Source: Apiospora phragmitis (taxonomy: Eukaryota > Ascomycota > Sordariomycetes > Amphisphaeriales > Apiosporaceae). From it: DNA of 64,000 bases. The notes under the pieces are model-generated. The model saw only the letters and a list, made by a program, of their open reading frames with translations. It did not search any database and had not been told where the DNA came from. The DNA is taken from NCBI GenBank assembly GCA_038363925.1, contig JAQQWL010000006.1, positions 4,010,501 through 4,074,500 of the forward strand, in the 5' to 3' direction. This document shows positions 12,101 to 24,500 of this stretch, one piece after another (within the stretch, counting starts at the first letter, position 1; each line of letters begins with the position of its first letter). The position numbers and the translations under genes were made by a program.

Positions 12101-15100
12101 TGAAACAGACAGCGGAGATGATGGGAGCGGGAGAATGCCGTCCCGCCGATTTTGGCGTGTAACCGAATCGAGTGAGGTGTGAGGGAGCTCGATCGGGTGG
12201 TATTAAGAATCAAGATCGATTTGATGAAGGAGAAGGGGACGTCGCAGTTGACATGGATTTGACGTATCGAAGCCCGTTGTCGACGGTCCCATTGCAAGCA
12301 TTACTGATGCGGTTGATGTTTTCGTCTTGTCTTTTGCCCCCTTTTTGAAACCGCTAGCACTGACATTGGACGGTCGGGCGCCACTTAGCAATTATGTTAA
12401 CGCCAGCAGACAGAGCGGTCAGTGGCTGCAACCCCCACTGGCTCCAAGGGACCCCAGGGCTGTTATTGGCTGTTGGTGCTGTCAGAACAGAGTTGGGCCA
12501 GCACTGATGATGATGATGATGCTATCGCACAGTACCTTACATACTTTACATAATCCAACATATCACTCATCTCATCTATTTTTGACGTGGCAGAAACCCC
12601 AGTCAATATCGTAAGACAGCTGAGCGTGTGATTTCTTTCGGGCACTTGTAGCTGTTAGCTTCGCAGTCGTGGCGTTCCAGGACAGCAGCATGATGCATAC
12701 ATGTACATACCTACCTACGCATGCGCATATGCATTCAGTGCCTGAGCTGTCAAGAAAAATGAACAAGATCGGCCCTGCAGACTTCCCGAAATGGGCTGCT
12801 TGGGTTTGTGGAGAAGGCCTAATTCGGGCTGGCGTGCAAGGCGGTTTCCTGCGTCGTACCCAGTCGCCAGTCGAGGGGGTTGGCGATCATCCCATCTCAT
12901 TCAGCACCAGGATCCGAAAGGGTGTGGTGTTGAAGAGGCAAAGCGAGCGCCCTCCCATGCCACATCTTTTTTGTCCTAACCTATCTTTTCTCCCTCTTGT
13001 CGTTCCGAGCAGCCTTGGCGACCACTCGGGACTTGTATCCCGCATATGCAGCAAGTCCCTGAACCCAGGTGCAAATCTGCCCAGTTTAGTCACGCTTGTC
13101 GTAATTGTGCCTGCTATCGTGTCCATTCGTCTAACTTTCCTACGTTAAGTATTGATTGATTTTTGTAGTAGTCGGTGTGCATGTATATGCATTCAACCAC
13201 ATGATTATGTAATGTAGATATCAATCGTGTCTATGGAAGAGCTTTGGTGAATAGATCTAGGCTCTCGATTAATTACATCTCGTTTAGCCCGGAGAGCGAA
13301 GTGAAAAGAAGCCTGACTGAAGGTTTTAGTACGCATCGTTCCACATTCCCTCTGCCGCCATCGGTCAGACGGCACGCACAACTGCCGACTTATGTAAACG
13401 ATGGGCATGCTAGACGGCCATTGTGGCGCTTCTTCATCTCAACGCCGTTGATTTTACTCAATGAGGTTAGAGATGATGCACCCAGAACTGGTTTTTGTTT
13501 GCAGGTGGCCAGATGTAAAATGAAGAGACGGGCGGTAGATATGTAGGTATTAAAGATGAAGGAACATGATTCATCTCACTCACGTATCTCTAACGGTAAT
13601 CGATGCCAGCTTTTATGTAAGACATTGATTGGCGTTGGAGTAATTAAGCGAGTCGCGTGATGGGATGTTCACGTTTATGTCGCTCTGCTTGATGGAACTG
13701 CCGCACAAACGGAGGATACTGTCTGTGTGGGAGAGGCACGATCAACTCGATGCATCATCAATGCTACCTGTCAATTAGGATTGAACCAAGATTCGATGGT
13801 AGAGTCGGCATTAAAGTAGACAACTTGGACTCATGTATTTGGTCGGCACCCATCCATCTCGACTAACATGGATGACCCGATTTGGGATCCTTGAGTGCGA
13901 TATGACCACCCAACATGCAACCAAGATACTGCGTGCTGTATCTTCATTCCATTGCTAATATCAGCTTGAGCTGCGTACCACCAACGCCAACAGAGCTCAC
14001 TGAAATGATGTCAACTTCCAGATACCCATCTTTCATCTCACTCCGTTGGTCTCATACAAACAGCCCATTTGGCCTCCTACGTAGGTACTTGGTGCATTGC
14101 GCTACTACCTACCTAGGTATACCGAAGGTCATTCGAGTTGAAGGTAAAGCTAGGCTGCATTTGATGCATGTATGAAAGTTCGGTAAAATGTAAAGTCAGC
14201 CAGACTCGAAGAACCCAGCAATGCTGGTGGCAGTAAATGTGCAGCGAAAAATGCAGGCTGGCTCCGGGCACACAGAGTTAGAGGATGGACCCTTGATCGC
14301 AGCCCACAGCACCCGCCGCCGCCGAACACCCCCGCTCAAATGATCATCATACAGGCTGGCCCTTGTTTCGTATCGTCTGCTGCCAAGTCGTGTCAAATCC
14401 CAAGGGGAATTTATTGGCCGGATTGGCAGCGGGTCATCGCAGGCAATGGAAACACCGCAAAGAAAAGAAGACAGAAGGATGTTGCTCTACTCCGTACATA
14501 CGCTGATGAGTCTATGGCGGCGCCACTTCTGTTAGGTGTTTATAAACAGCACTTGCGCCGATGGATGCATTTGCGAAAGGACGGACTTCTCCGTATGGTA
14601 CAAAGTCAGGGTGGTTCCCAGGACACGAAAATTCGAGTTTGAGTACCTTGGCCAGGCCATCAATCTGAAATTGAAAATGGGACGGGAGCGCAGCAGAAGC
14701 TTCTAAAACCCACCCTAGAACTTCGGCCTAGCTGCCGAGCTCGCCCCGGGCTGTCATCCCATCAAAGCAACTTTTATTTGAACTTCCTTTTAGCCGGCAC
14801 CTCCCATTGTCAAGTCAAAGACGACAAGGTTGGAGACGATGATGTAGGAGATCATCGGTCTGGTACGATATCCCACACCGACTTGCGTGATGTGATGGAT
14901 ATGGCTACTGCGATAGGTAGGTAGCATGAGATTCCAAGGCTCGGAGGCCCTTTCAAAGGATCGAATATGAAGTGTTATGTATGTCGTCAGTGAGCAGGGT
15001 GAAGAATATATGCAGAAAATGAAGAGGGAGGGAACAGAAGGGGAAAAACTTGATGCTGGATTTTGATCATCAGGCTCCAGGGGCCACTCAATTGGCACTA

Positions 15101-18100
15101 AGGCGGACGGACAATTTCCAGCACACCCCGGTCGGCTCGCCCTCTAGCCTCTCGGCATCGCTTCCAGAACTGGAGGTCCTGCTGCACGCCGGTACCAATT
15201 TTAGACATGCGCACTTGGGCTCTCCCCGACTGAGGTGTCTGCATGCGGCGGCTGGCCCCAATACTTGGACGGACAGATAGGGAGGGTCAACAACATCTGA
15301 TTCCATACCAGCTGTAAAGAATTGAACCCGGTGCGGGTTACATGACTGGAGCCATCCGGTCTGCCAGTAGCGGTCAAATGATGAAGAGCCGGGGCAGTCC
15401 TGGCCGCGCTTAGCGACTGGAAGTCGTCCGTTCAAACTTAAGGTCCTTGTCCATGCTAGGTACAATTTTAGAGAGCACCCCACCACTGCAATGGTTTGAC
15501 TATTTGCTGCCCTACATGTCAATACGTATTGGATTGTACGCTACTGGAAGTACAACTGTGAAGGCCAGGTAATCTAGTCCACTACCTGTAATTGCTACGT
15601 AGTATCGTTCAGTGTCAGTGGGGCTTTGTGTCTGCTATCTCTTTGGGGCCTTACGAGGCTCTCGCTGTAGCAAGTACTGGGTGTTGTTCGTGAGGGTAAC
15701 TCCATTCCAGAGTTGCTGGCAGCAGTCAAGAGGACTTCAGCTGTGATGGGGAGGAGAGCTGTTCGTTCGTAGGTGCTGGCGGGTAGTTAGTTAGTCAGTC
15801 ATCAATGCGTTTCGTTTCGCATGGCGTAGGTATTGGGTGAACAAACTCAAGTCGAGATGTCTGTGCATCCAGGTCTGCGTGGGGCCTGCTTTATGCTGGA
15901 ATAACTGGCGGCAGAGCGGGAGTAGGCCAGGTTGCAAGGTGCAAACACTCAACTCGACTCCAACAAGTACGAGTGCAGTACAGCATGATGGAAGCAATAA
16001 GGTTTCTCTGTTAGCTTCACAGCCTTGCATTAATGCCCGTTTGCATATATGTAGTTCATTATGTGTCATGGTTAAGCTTGGGAATATCAACCCTCGTTAA
16101 CAATGAGTTTGATCTTCTTTTCCTGTAAACGGGCATTTACTACCTACCTCGAGGTCCTTGGCTGAAAGCCGATCACAACTCAGGTAGCTGAGCCTTCCAG
16201 TCCCAAATCGAACTGACTCAACGCAAAGATCCGGGCATAGCGAGTCGACACAATACAATCCATACTTCCTTGCCTGCTCTCGCTTGTACGTGTCTCATGG
16301 CTGGCTCATGGAGTTTTGGCAGATTACCCTGCGTAAAGGTGGTCTAAGCCTCGCGGCAACAATAACTGCGACTTCACTCATCCCCGCTGAACCGCACAGA
16401 CAACTGAGCGAGAGCCAGGCATGCCCTGTTGATTTTCCCAGCCCCTGCACACGAATCAAGAGATGCAAGGCCCCCCCCTGCTTCGCAAGGATCCGGCCCC
16501 TGGTCACCACCGGCCGAGTACCATACCTCCAAGTATTCATGTTGGTCGGGATGCTGGTTCGCAAAAGTATCGGTACTATTTCCCTTCCCTTGCAGGCATG
16601 TTGTTGTATACAGTAGATGCGCTTCCTTCGCCCATCTGCGTTGACTACCACCCTGCTCTCGGTTGCAATACCGTGGGGCTTCGTCCGGTTCTCGAGGTAG
16701 AGTGACCTGCGTGGTGGTGCGGGAACCATGACCGGAATACTTCCCCAGCTTGTAGATCTTCATGATTGGCTTATTGCTTCTGGCACACGTACTAGACCTG
16801 TTCATCTCCAGGGACAGACTCCCGTGCAGTACCGAGTCCATGTCTTGACAAGCCGCTCGACGGCTTTCTCTGTCGAGTCCACCACCACAAGGCAGGCTCT
16901 CCAAGGCGCTGTGGCAATCTTCGTTTTGCACCCTATTCTCGCTACCAGGTGAATGCTTTTTGCCCTGTTTTCCAAGGCGCAATTCCACATTGGCCCTTCT
17001 ACCAGCCACGAACGAACACACCACCACCGCCGTTGCTCTTCATCCCATCTCGGAGTCTGTAGCCACTTAGTCATCCACTAGCGCACATCACAAGCGTAAC
17101 GGTCGTATCCTTTGGACGCTCATCTGTGGTCGCAATAAGCGGACATAGATAGGTCTTCCAGAAGAAACGGCCCATGCTTGGTCGTGGAAGGCTTCTCGAA
17201 GGTGATTGACAAGGTTTGCGCCGTTCGACGGTTTCTTCCCTCGTTTCAATACTGTCCGTCGACTATCCACGGCCACTACGTTAGCACGGCCGCCACCAAC
17301 GGTCACGGAGCCTCCTGGGCGTGTACGAGACGGTAGACCAGACGTCACCTCAGACTAGAGTGCTATCCACAGCAAGTAGGCACTGCTGACGAATGGGTGC
17401 GTAAGTACTGGCAGACCCTCATTATTTGATGAACTGACACTCCCTCCGGTGGTTCGTTCCCCCACGCAAAAGAGCAGTGGGGGGCACTTCATCAATACTG
17501 CGGCGATGGCACTCACTGACAGCTACTAGTCCTCCCTCAGTGTCCTCTCTTTTCGTTCCCAAATTAGCGACTATCACAGTGAGCAGACAACCCCGTTATT
17601 ACTTACGGAGACGAGAGATAGTGCAACGGCCCCCCAAGTACAGTTGCATTCAATGATCCAGGGAAATCATCGACACCCTAGCCCCAGTCTAAATCTCCCG
17701 AATCTCATCCCAATGGTCAACCCCACACTCCTCCTGGACAGACGACCATCATATGCGAATCCGTTATAAGTACTGGATCATCGAACCCGCTATCAAGCCT
17801 TCGCAGCATATCCAGTTCAGGGTCAGTCCTTACTCTTAGCCACTGACTGCTTCTACCTGTATCCAGCCTAGCCTTTACGAGCACTTCCAGCCCGGCCGCA
17901 CTCCCCACACTGGGCTCGATTCTTGACTCTCCCGACTCGACTCGATTAGGAGTTATATGGCCACGCCCCATCCACAGGATCCACGCCACAAGGTCTTCTC
18001 CCTCTCTCCTCCTCTCCCTCTCTCACCGAGTGTACCTGTCGCAGTCCTGTTCAACCTAGTCTACAAATTTGGTGAACAGGAGCCCATCGGGTCCACGATT

Positions 18101-19766
18101 GTCACATTCCGTGCTCTGCTTTCTGTTCACACTCCACTGCTTCTGAAGGCGGCACACCCCCCTGTCGGCAATCAACTCAATTCCTTCGTCATTTGCAACC
18201 TCCTCTGTCTTGCACCGAGGAGCGTACTTTTTTCTGCCATCGCCAACTTTGGTACTTCACGCCCAATCTTTCCCACGGTCTACCCAAAGTTTATCACTGC
18301 ATACTTTATATAGTAGCAACGACTTGACTTCAAGCCCCAAGGATATCTGGACCACGGTTGACTCGACCACTTCCTCGTGTCCGCAGTCTTCTTTGCCCCT
18401 CGACATACCCCGGCCTCTCCCAACACAAGATAGTTAGCTACCTGGACCTTGTCAGTAGCTGCTACCACCAAGCATCTCGAACTTTGTTCCTGCGCCACGG
18501 AGACTGTCTGTCGCTCCTTACACGCTTCCTTCATCACCTGGTTCACTCGCAAAGTGGTATCCGGAAGTGTCAGGCATCCTTGGGCCGCCACCATCTACCA
18601 CGACCCTCTGCCGACGGATAGTACCAACTGGACAAGCCAATCCCATCCCCAGTTCGTGACAACGTCTTCGAGAGGTAGCAACACTCAGTGAGCGCATGGC
18701 CGTTGCTAGGTGTATCTGCATGTTTACAAACCCGAGAAAGTATTGGAGGATACAGAGATTTGGATCAGCTTTGAACGATCGAAAAGCGAGGGATACACCT
18801 TTGTGCCGGACCTTGTTGGTTACATCGTTGCAAGTTCTTCATCACGGCGATTGAACATCGACCCAGCATCATCGTTGCGCATTGCTTCAGCGGCTCCGAA
18901 AACCGTTGGTAGACGACTGACCCGGTTGAAAGCAAGAGAAGACGAACAGCATCGAATCGAACATCCGAGGTTTATCTCCCTGCAAACTGCCTTGTCTACC
19001 TGCCTACACACGCTCCATACGTACCTAGGTACTCGGCCAATTGAGCATTACATCTGGCAAGTGGGGGAAAACGCACCAGGACGACGTCGTACCTTCTTGG
19101 TCCAGCTTACATCGGTCAAACGACCTCTTGCGACATCGAAACCAGTAGGTCAAATCTCCATCTCTGACATCACCTTGCAACAACGACAAGACCTCCATTC
19201 CCCAGTTCGAATAAAGGTCCATCGGTTCTTCGCCTCCTGCTCATGGTTCTTTCTGACTTGTGGACTGGTTTAAGGGCACGACCGGCTGTACTTTTTCCGC
19301 GGTTCTTTCCACGGTTAGAGTTTGATTCTGATCTGGAAAGCGTGGGTTTCTCCCAGCTTTGCGGCTGAAATAACCTCACGGTCGTCACCATCCGCCCTAT
19401 CACGTCTTCACGCTGCACATAGGGACCACCTCCACGATAACGGAGACCTGGTTGAGGCCAAATAAGGGTCATCGCACGTGGAGATAGACCGGAGATAGAC
19501 GCAACTTAAGCTTACCCATAAAGTTTGTGGTCTGGGTTCTTCTTTATAAACCACAAAGTACAAAGGTACCTCGCCTTCCCTCACATCCCATCTTTGCTTC
19601 TCTCTTCACCAGAACCAAGGGCTTTTCCTTTCTTCGGAACGCCATTATCCAAAATCCCTTGCGCAACGGCACGCTAACTAGCCTGAAGCCAGCTACAGGT
19701 TAGCACCTGACCTGGTACAGTACTAGGCCTCGCTGCTGTAACCTGACTTCGCCGACAAGACGGAAG
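6192..19766. other. Long gene-poor region upstream of the velvet gene
   Basis: About 13.6 kb with only short open frames on either strand. None shows a recognisable domain or convincing exon-intron structure. Visible features are simple repeats (CTG run near 7,998-8,020, ATG run near 12,506-12,521), several TACATGTA palindromes (near 7,765, 10,430 and 12,700) and TACCTACC/TAGGTAGG motifs (near 14,080-14,120 and 16,140), and a CT-rich tract near 17,999-18,030. The last 2 kb before 19,767 are pyrimidine-rich and could be a long promoter or 5' leader of the velvet gene. No tRNA-like structure was found by eye. Small or fast-evolving genes could have been missed. Confidence 0.5.
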
Positions 19767-21554
19767 ATGGATAACCAATATCCGGCCCAATGGGCTCAGA
19801 TGCCAGCGGCCCCTCCATATACACAGCTTGGGTCCGTCATGGACCACCAAACTCTCCCATCCAGGTCAGTAGAGCCCTTCGAACTTGTTGACGCGGAGCT
19901 GACACCTTCTGTGAGCAGTCCACCACTGTACTCTGGATACCAACTTGAAGTGAGGCAAGAACCTGAACGAGGAAAGGTTGCGCTCGGAAAAGAGAAAGGT
20001 TAGATCTTTGTCACCCTAGAGGCTTTCTACTCAACGTGCTAACTGGTCTTTAGACAAGAAGCCGATCGACCCTCCCCCGATCGTGGAACTGGTTGTTCCC
20101 GCGGACCAAGATCGGAATCGCCTATTTCTGCAAAGTACGAAAATTCCCGCGAAATCTTCCCTTTTCAACGGAACCATCAGCTAACAGATTGTGATAGACC
20201 CTTACCTCATTTTAATCGCATTCCTCGAGCAGGTGGACAATGCGCCATCGACAAAACCACTGGGCAAGACGATGTCTAAAGACGGTGGGGACAGGGATGA
20301 CAATCGAGACGAAGAGTCCAAGACAATCGGCGCCTACATGGCTGGCTCGACGGTCTCTTCACTTCATCGTCTGAAAGACACGGACAATCGCGATAGCGGC
20401 TTTTTTATCTTTCCCGATCTCACGGTGAAGAAGGAGGGCTGGTACCGAATCCGCTTTACCTTGATGACCATGGAAGAGAACCGAAACGAGAGCCGAATCG
20501 ATACTACCGGATTCGAAGGGAGTTGGATCACAATCTGCAACATCCATTCGAAACCATTCCAAGTCCACACCGCGCGTACGTTTCCGGGTATGGCAGAATC
20601 GACATTTATGACTCGATCCTTCAGTGATCAAGGAGTGAGGATTCGGTTACGCAAGGACTCGCGGCAGGTCACGGTGAAGAAGCGAAACCATGACGTCGCA
20701 AGGCATTTGAAAAGCGATGTTCAGGACGAGGTGCCTTATGATGGCATACTTGCCGATGCAGGATCTGCGAAGAGACAAAGAACTTCATCCACAGGATACA
20801 GCAATCCTTCGCCTTCACCGATTTCGGGGACCACCTCATACGCCAACTTCCCCCGACTCTCCACGCAACTGCGCCGCCGTACTCCATCGCTCACGGAGGC
20901 ATGACGTCGAGTCCAACATATGCCACCCACAACGCCCCCCATATGGGAAATCCCATGCAAGTAGCTTTCCGCGACAGCCAACATCCTATGGGGCCCCCTG
21001 GCTCTCAGCGAGTACAGCCACTTTATAACAACGGGCCCCTGACGCCTCAGTTCCCAGGGGGTCGATCGCCTAGCATGTCTCCCTTCAACTTTGGTGGCTT
21101 TCCCGCACAATCCCAATTTTCGCCGCAGAACTCGAGCTTTACTTTTGCAATGCCGAATCCGTCTACTCACGGCTTACCCCCGATGGACACTACCTCACAG
21201 CCAGGTCTGCAGTCCTCGAGCCCCCATGACTCAAACACATCGCCACGGGTAGCGGGTATTCATACCGACACGCCGACATCTAGTACAGGGTCACCCATTG
21301 ACAATGCATACACCATTGGCGCCGGCTCAGGGTACCCCGGCAGTGGTTCACAGCAAACAAACTATGCTACAGGCAACGACTTCATGTCTCACCCCGGGCC
21401 ATACAGTAGCGCTGGAGTGACGGACAACGACTCGAGACACGGAATTCCTGGAATGCGGACACCACTAGGACCCAACATGTCAGAAGCCGGGTCTTTCAAC
21501 GGATCTGGTTTTTCTAGTCATCTCGCCGATCAGAAGTATAGCCAAGGCGCTTGA
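19767..21554 (+). CDS. Velvet-domain regulator of the VosA/VelC type, with an apparent one-base frame break in the tail
   Basis: Exon 1 is 19767-19998 and exon 2 is 20054-20134, with introns of 55 and 63 bp. Exon 3 starts at 20198. The velvet domain runs from about residue 55 to 255: YQLEVRQEPERGK, KKPIDPPPIVEL, VSSLHRLKDTDNRDSGFF, then TFPGM and TRSFSDQGVRIRLRK. The last two motifs and the LHRLKD block point to the VosA/VelC branch and not VeA or VelB. Velvet proteins are nuclear DNA-binding regulators of sporulation and secondary metabolism. A basic AKRQR at about 295-299 could be a nuclear signal. The first frame stops at 20904, but a Pro/Ser-rich tail continues in the next frame to 21554. 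One base missing from the C run at 20850-20854 would join them into about 555 residues. An intron at 20879-20964 would also restore frame, but its donor (GTACTC) is weak. Confidence 0.85.
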
Positions 21555-24500
21555 GCGTTGGCCTCGTCTTGGATCAATCTAGTCTGCGATACGCCGTGCA
21601 CCCTCATCACATTGTTTTCTAGTGTTTTTACACATTTTTTATGTCTACCGCCGTCTACCGTTATACTTATAATATCCTAATGGCACGGTACTCGATGACG
21701 GGCTCTGGGGCTGCTACTGGGCTTTACCATTTTCATTACTGTCTCGAAGATCATTCGACTCGGACCAAACAAGGCGAACACGGATTTATTTTGTACGCAA
21801 AAGTATCAGGCATCACTCGGATTTTGCATGGGCACAGGAGTATGTGGTGGCGTTCACAGGGTGTTGGAGGATTATGATTTCCAAACAGCATAGCGATCAT
21901 GGTGATCGTGGGAGGAGCCGCGTGCTTTTTACTTTGTTTTTCCACGGGACTGGTGGGAAAAGCTCTCTTGGACATGATACCCGGGACTTCATTCTTGACT
22001 TGTCCCAACTTTACCACGGGCTACTAGGCCTCGTCCTTTACATCTCAGGTCTCTTCTCATCCACCCCCAAAATAATCGGCCTCACAATAGTAGTAATAGC
22101 GGCTTGGAGCCATGGTCAAGGAAGCATAACAACGGTTGGATCGGGCCGATAGACATATAACATAGATAGAAATACAGCATCACTGCACTACCCCTGAGAT
22201 CTTTCAAGCATGGTGAATTGTAGAACTGATATGGTCAGTAGGGCCACTTGAGAGGCGTGCGTTCCTTTGTGTAGACAAGGTATGGCTGGCCTGATGTATT
22301 TCCACTGCCTCGCCATAGCAGACAAATGAGTGGAAAAACAAAGGCGATTTCCATATGTTGGTACTGTGAAAGAAAAAAAGCAAACTGGCTTGCGTACATT
22401 CTTATCAATGTATTTGACTTGTCTGTCCCTTAGGGTGGCTGAGGAGGTGGCTGTAGATATATTTATGTGTTTGGGTACATGTATGTAGTTCCATTTGGAG
22501 GAAGTAGTAGATTCCATGAAGTAAGCAGCAGCTCTCGGAAATGGTCTAGATCCAAACCTGATGTTACCTGCCAATGTGACAGTGAACCTTCGATAAAGTA
22601 TGGAGGTAGGTACCTCGTTGCCTCCAACATTGGAATTTGGACGGGAAACCTGCCTTAGTGTACCAAGATCACTCACTCCTCGATAACTGCCACTACTTCC
22701 CAATTCTTGATAGATTGTACCTACCTACATATTTAACTAGCCTGTGAGGACTCATTTTGAGTGTACTATCTTTAGGGACATACGCTTATTATGATAATTT
22801 TACCATTGATGCTGGTTAAGAAAATACATTATTTAACCCCTGGCCATCTCCTTGATATCGTATCTTCATTATGGCCGGTGGTGCAGCAAGCGTGGCCACT
22901 TTAGGCACGGTGAGCTATGCTTGCGCCATGCAGAAGCCGATACTTACTTACTGGTAGGGTGACTGGAAGTTAGGCAACCGAACGACTTGTACCAACCACA
23001 CACTGACAAGCACGGTGACGAAAGAGGGAAACAGAAACTCCTCCGACAAAAACATTGACGTCTTCGAAAACGCCCGAAATCCACCAACTCCAAGTCCAAG
23101 ATCTGTCGTCTCTCGGTTACACTCCCATCAGTCATCGTCTTGCGATCAGAGAACAAGGATGTAGGCTGCTATTTTCGGCCCTCAGATTTGGTGTGCCATT
23201 TCCTTCCTGGGTTTCCAAGCAACATGGGACTGTTTTCGACACCCCCCCCCCCCAATGCCACTCAGACCCCATATTTGTTAAAACTCTGCAGTCGAATCTG
23301 CAGACTTAGCTACCACGAACAAGACCAACCATATCCCTCTACAATGGCGATACATCAAAATCGGAATAAACTTCAGGTCGAGCACCCTCTGGCAAGCCAT
23401 TCGTAGTGGCCCCTTCATGCCCAACCTCCTGTGGACAGCTGCAGATGATATTGAATTAGTATCGAACACCGAAAATCGCGGTGCTGACGACACATCATGC
23501 TTGTCGGTGTCCTGGGTTGCATTAGCACCTTGCTGGATGTAAGGAAGAACGAAACAAACCCCTCACGGTCCAGTACCCAGCGCTTCTTTACACCGGAGCC
23601 TACATCGGATGCTACGTACACTTGCTTCGATTATCAGTTTTGTCATGGTGGCCCCGCAGTTCATCATGCCAGAGGCACCTATTCGTTCGACGTATTATAC
23701 TTCGTCTCCTCCAAGCTCCACTCAGCGCCCAAGATGATGTGGAAGACGCTGCCTCGAAGCAATAGTACGAGTATTTGCTGGCATCGGGGGCTGAATCGCG
23801 AACCAATAAGGCCCCCGCGCGTATGGATATCGAATCATTTTACCCTCCGGTACCAATTTCCTGAAGTACTCAGGCTCGGCGCACACACAAGCCATGTGAT
23901 CCTTGGAACCAAAGAAGCTGCCTCTGTGGATGAGCATGTCTGTCGACCAAAAGGTGTGTTGGCCAGGGACAGGTGATTCGTCTACATAACTCGATAGCGT
24001 GTCACAAATGGGCCATCGGTGTACATAGACCCCCCCTTGTGCCATACATGCGTGGCTCGATAGTCAGGACGCACATTTCATGGTGGGAACCGGGTTTTGC
24101 ATCCAGGCTGATCTAATCCTAGCTTCCCAGTTGCTCGCCGTCGTCTGATGTTCAACTGGTGTCGTTGGAATCTATGCTGTTTAAACCCGGCCTGCGATCC
24201 ACTCAGCGGCCATCCATCTCGTGTCGAATATGCGGGTTGGCGAGATCGACACAACACTGCAATAGAAGCCAGCAGCGATCATTCATGCCGACAAGGGATG
24301 AAAGCACAGATCATTGAGAAGAGAATTTCAGGGGGGAGGGGGGGGGTCCTCCAGTGCCCCGTGTTCATCCATCTGGTTTCTTTTGACAGGGGCCCAGCCT
24401 GGGTTGCTTGCTGGTGATCATATCCGGGCATGGCCTCCGAGTTCATTCCCCAGGCTACCTGTGGCTTTCAAACCACAAGTACACTCACGCCGGCCAATTT

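Noticed and set aside
15290..15380. tRNA-like TTGAACCC string on the minus strand
   Set aside because: Acceptor and anticodon arms do not pair around it.
22871..23164. Possible two-exon small gene (about 82 codons)
   Set aside because: An ATG, a GTGAGC donor and an open second exon can be drawn, but there is no recognisable domain and many such models fit non-coding DNA.
23722..24045. 107-codon minus-strand ORF
   Set aside because: Composition looks somewhat protein-like, but there is no known motif and no supporting neighbouring exon.
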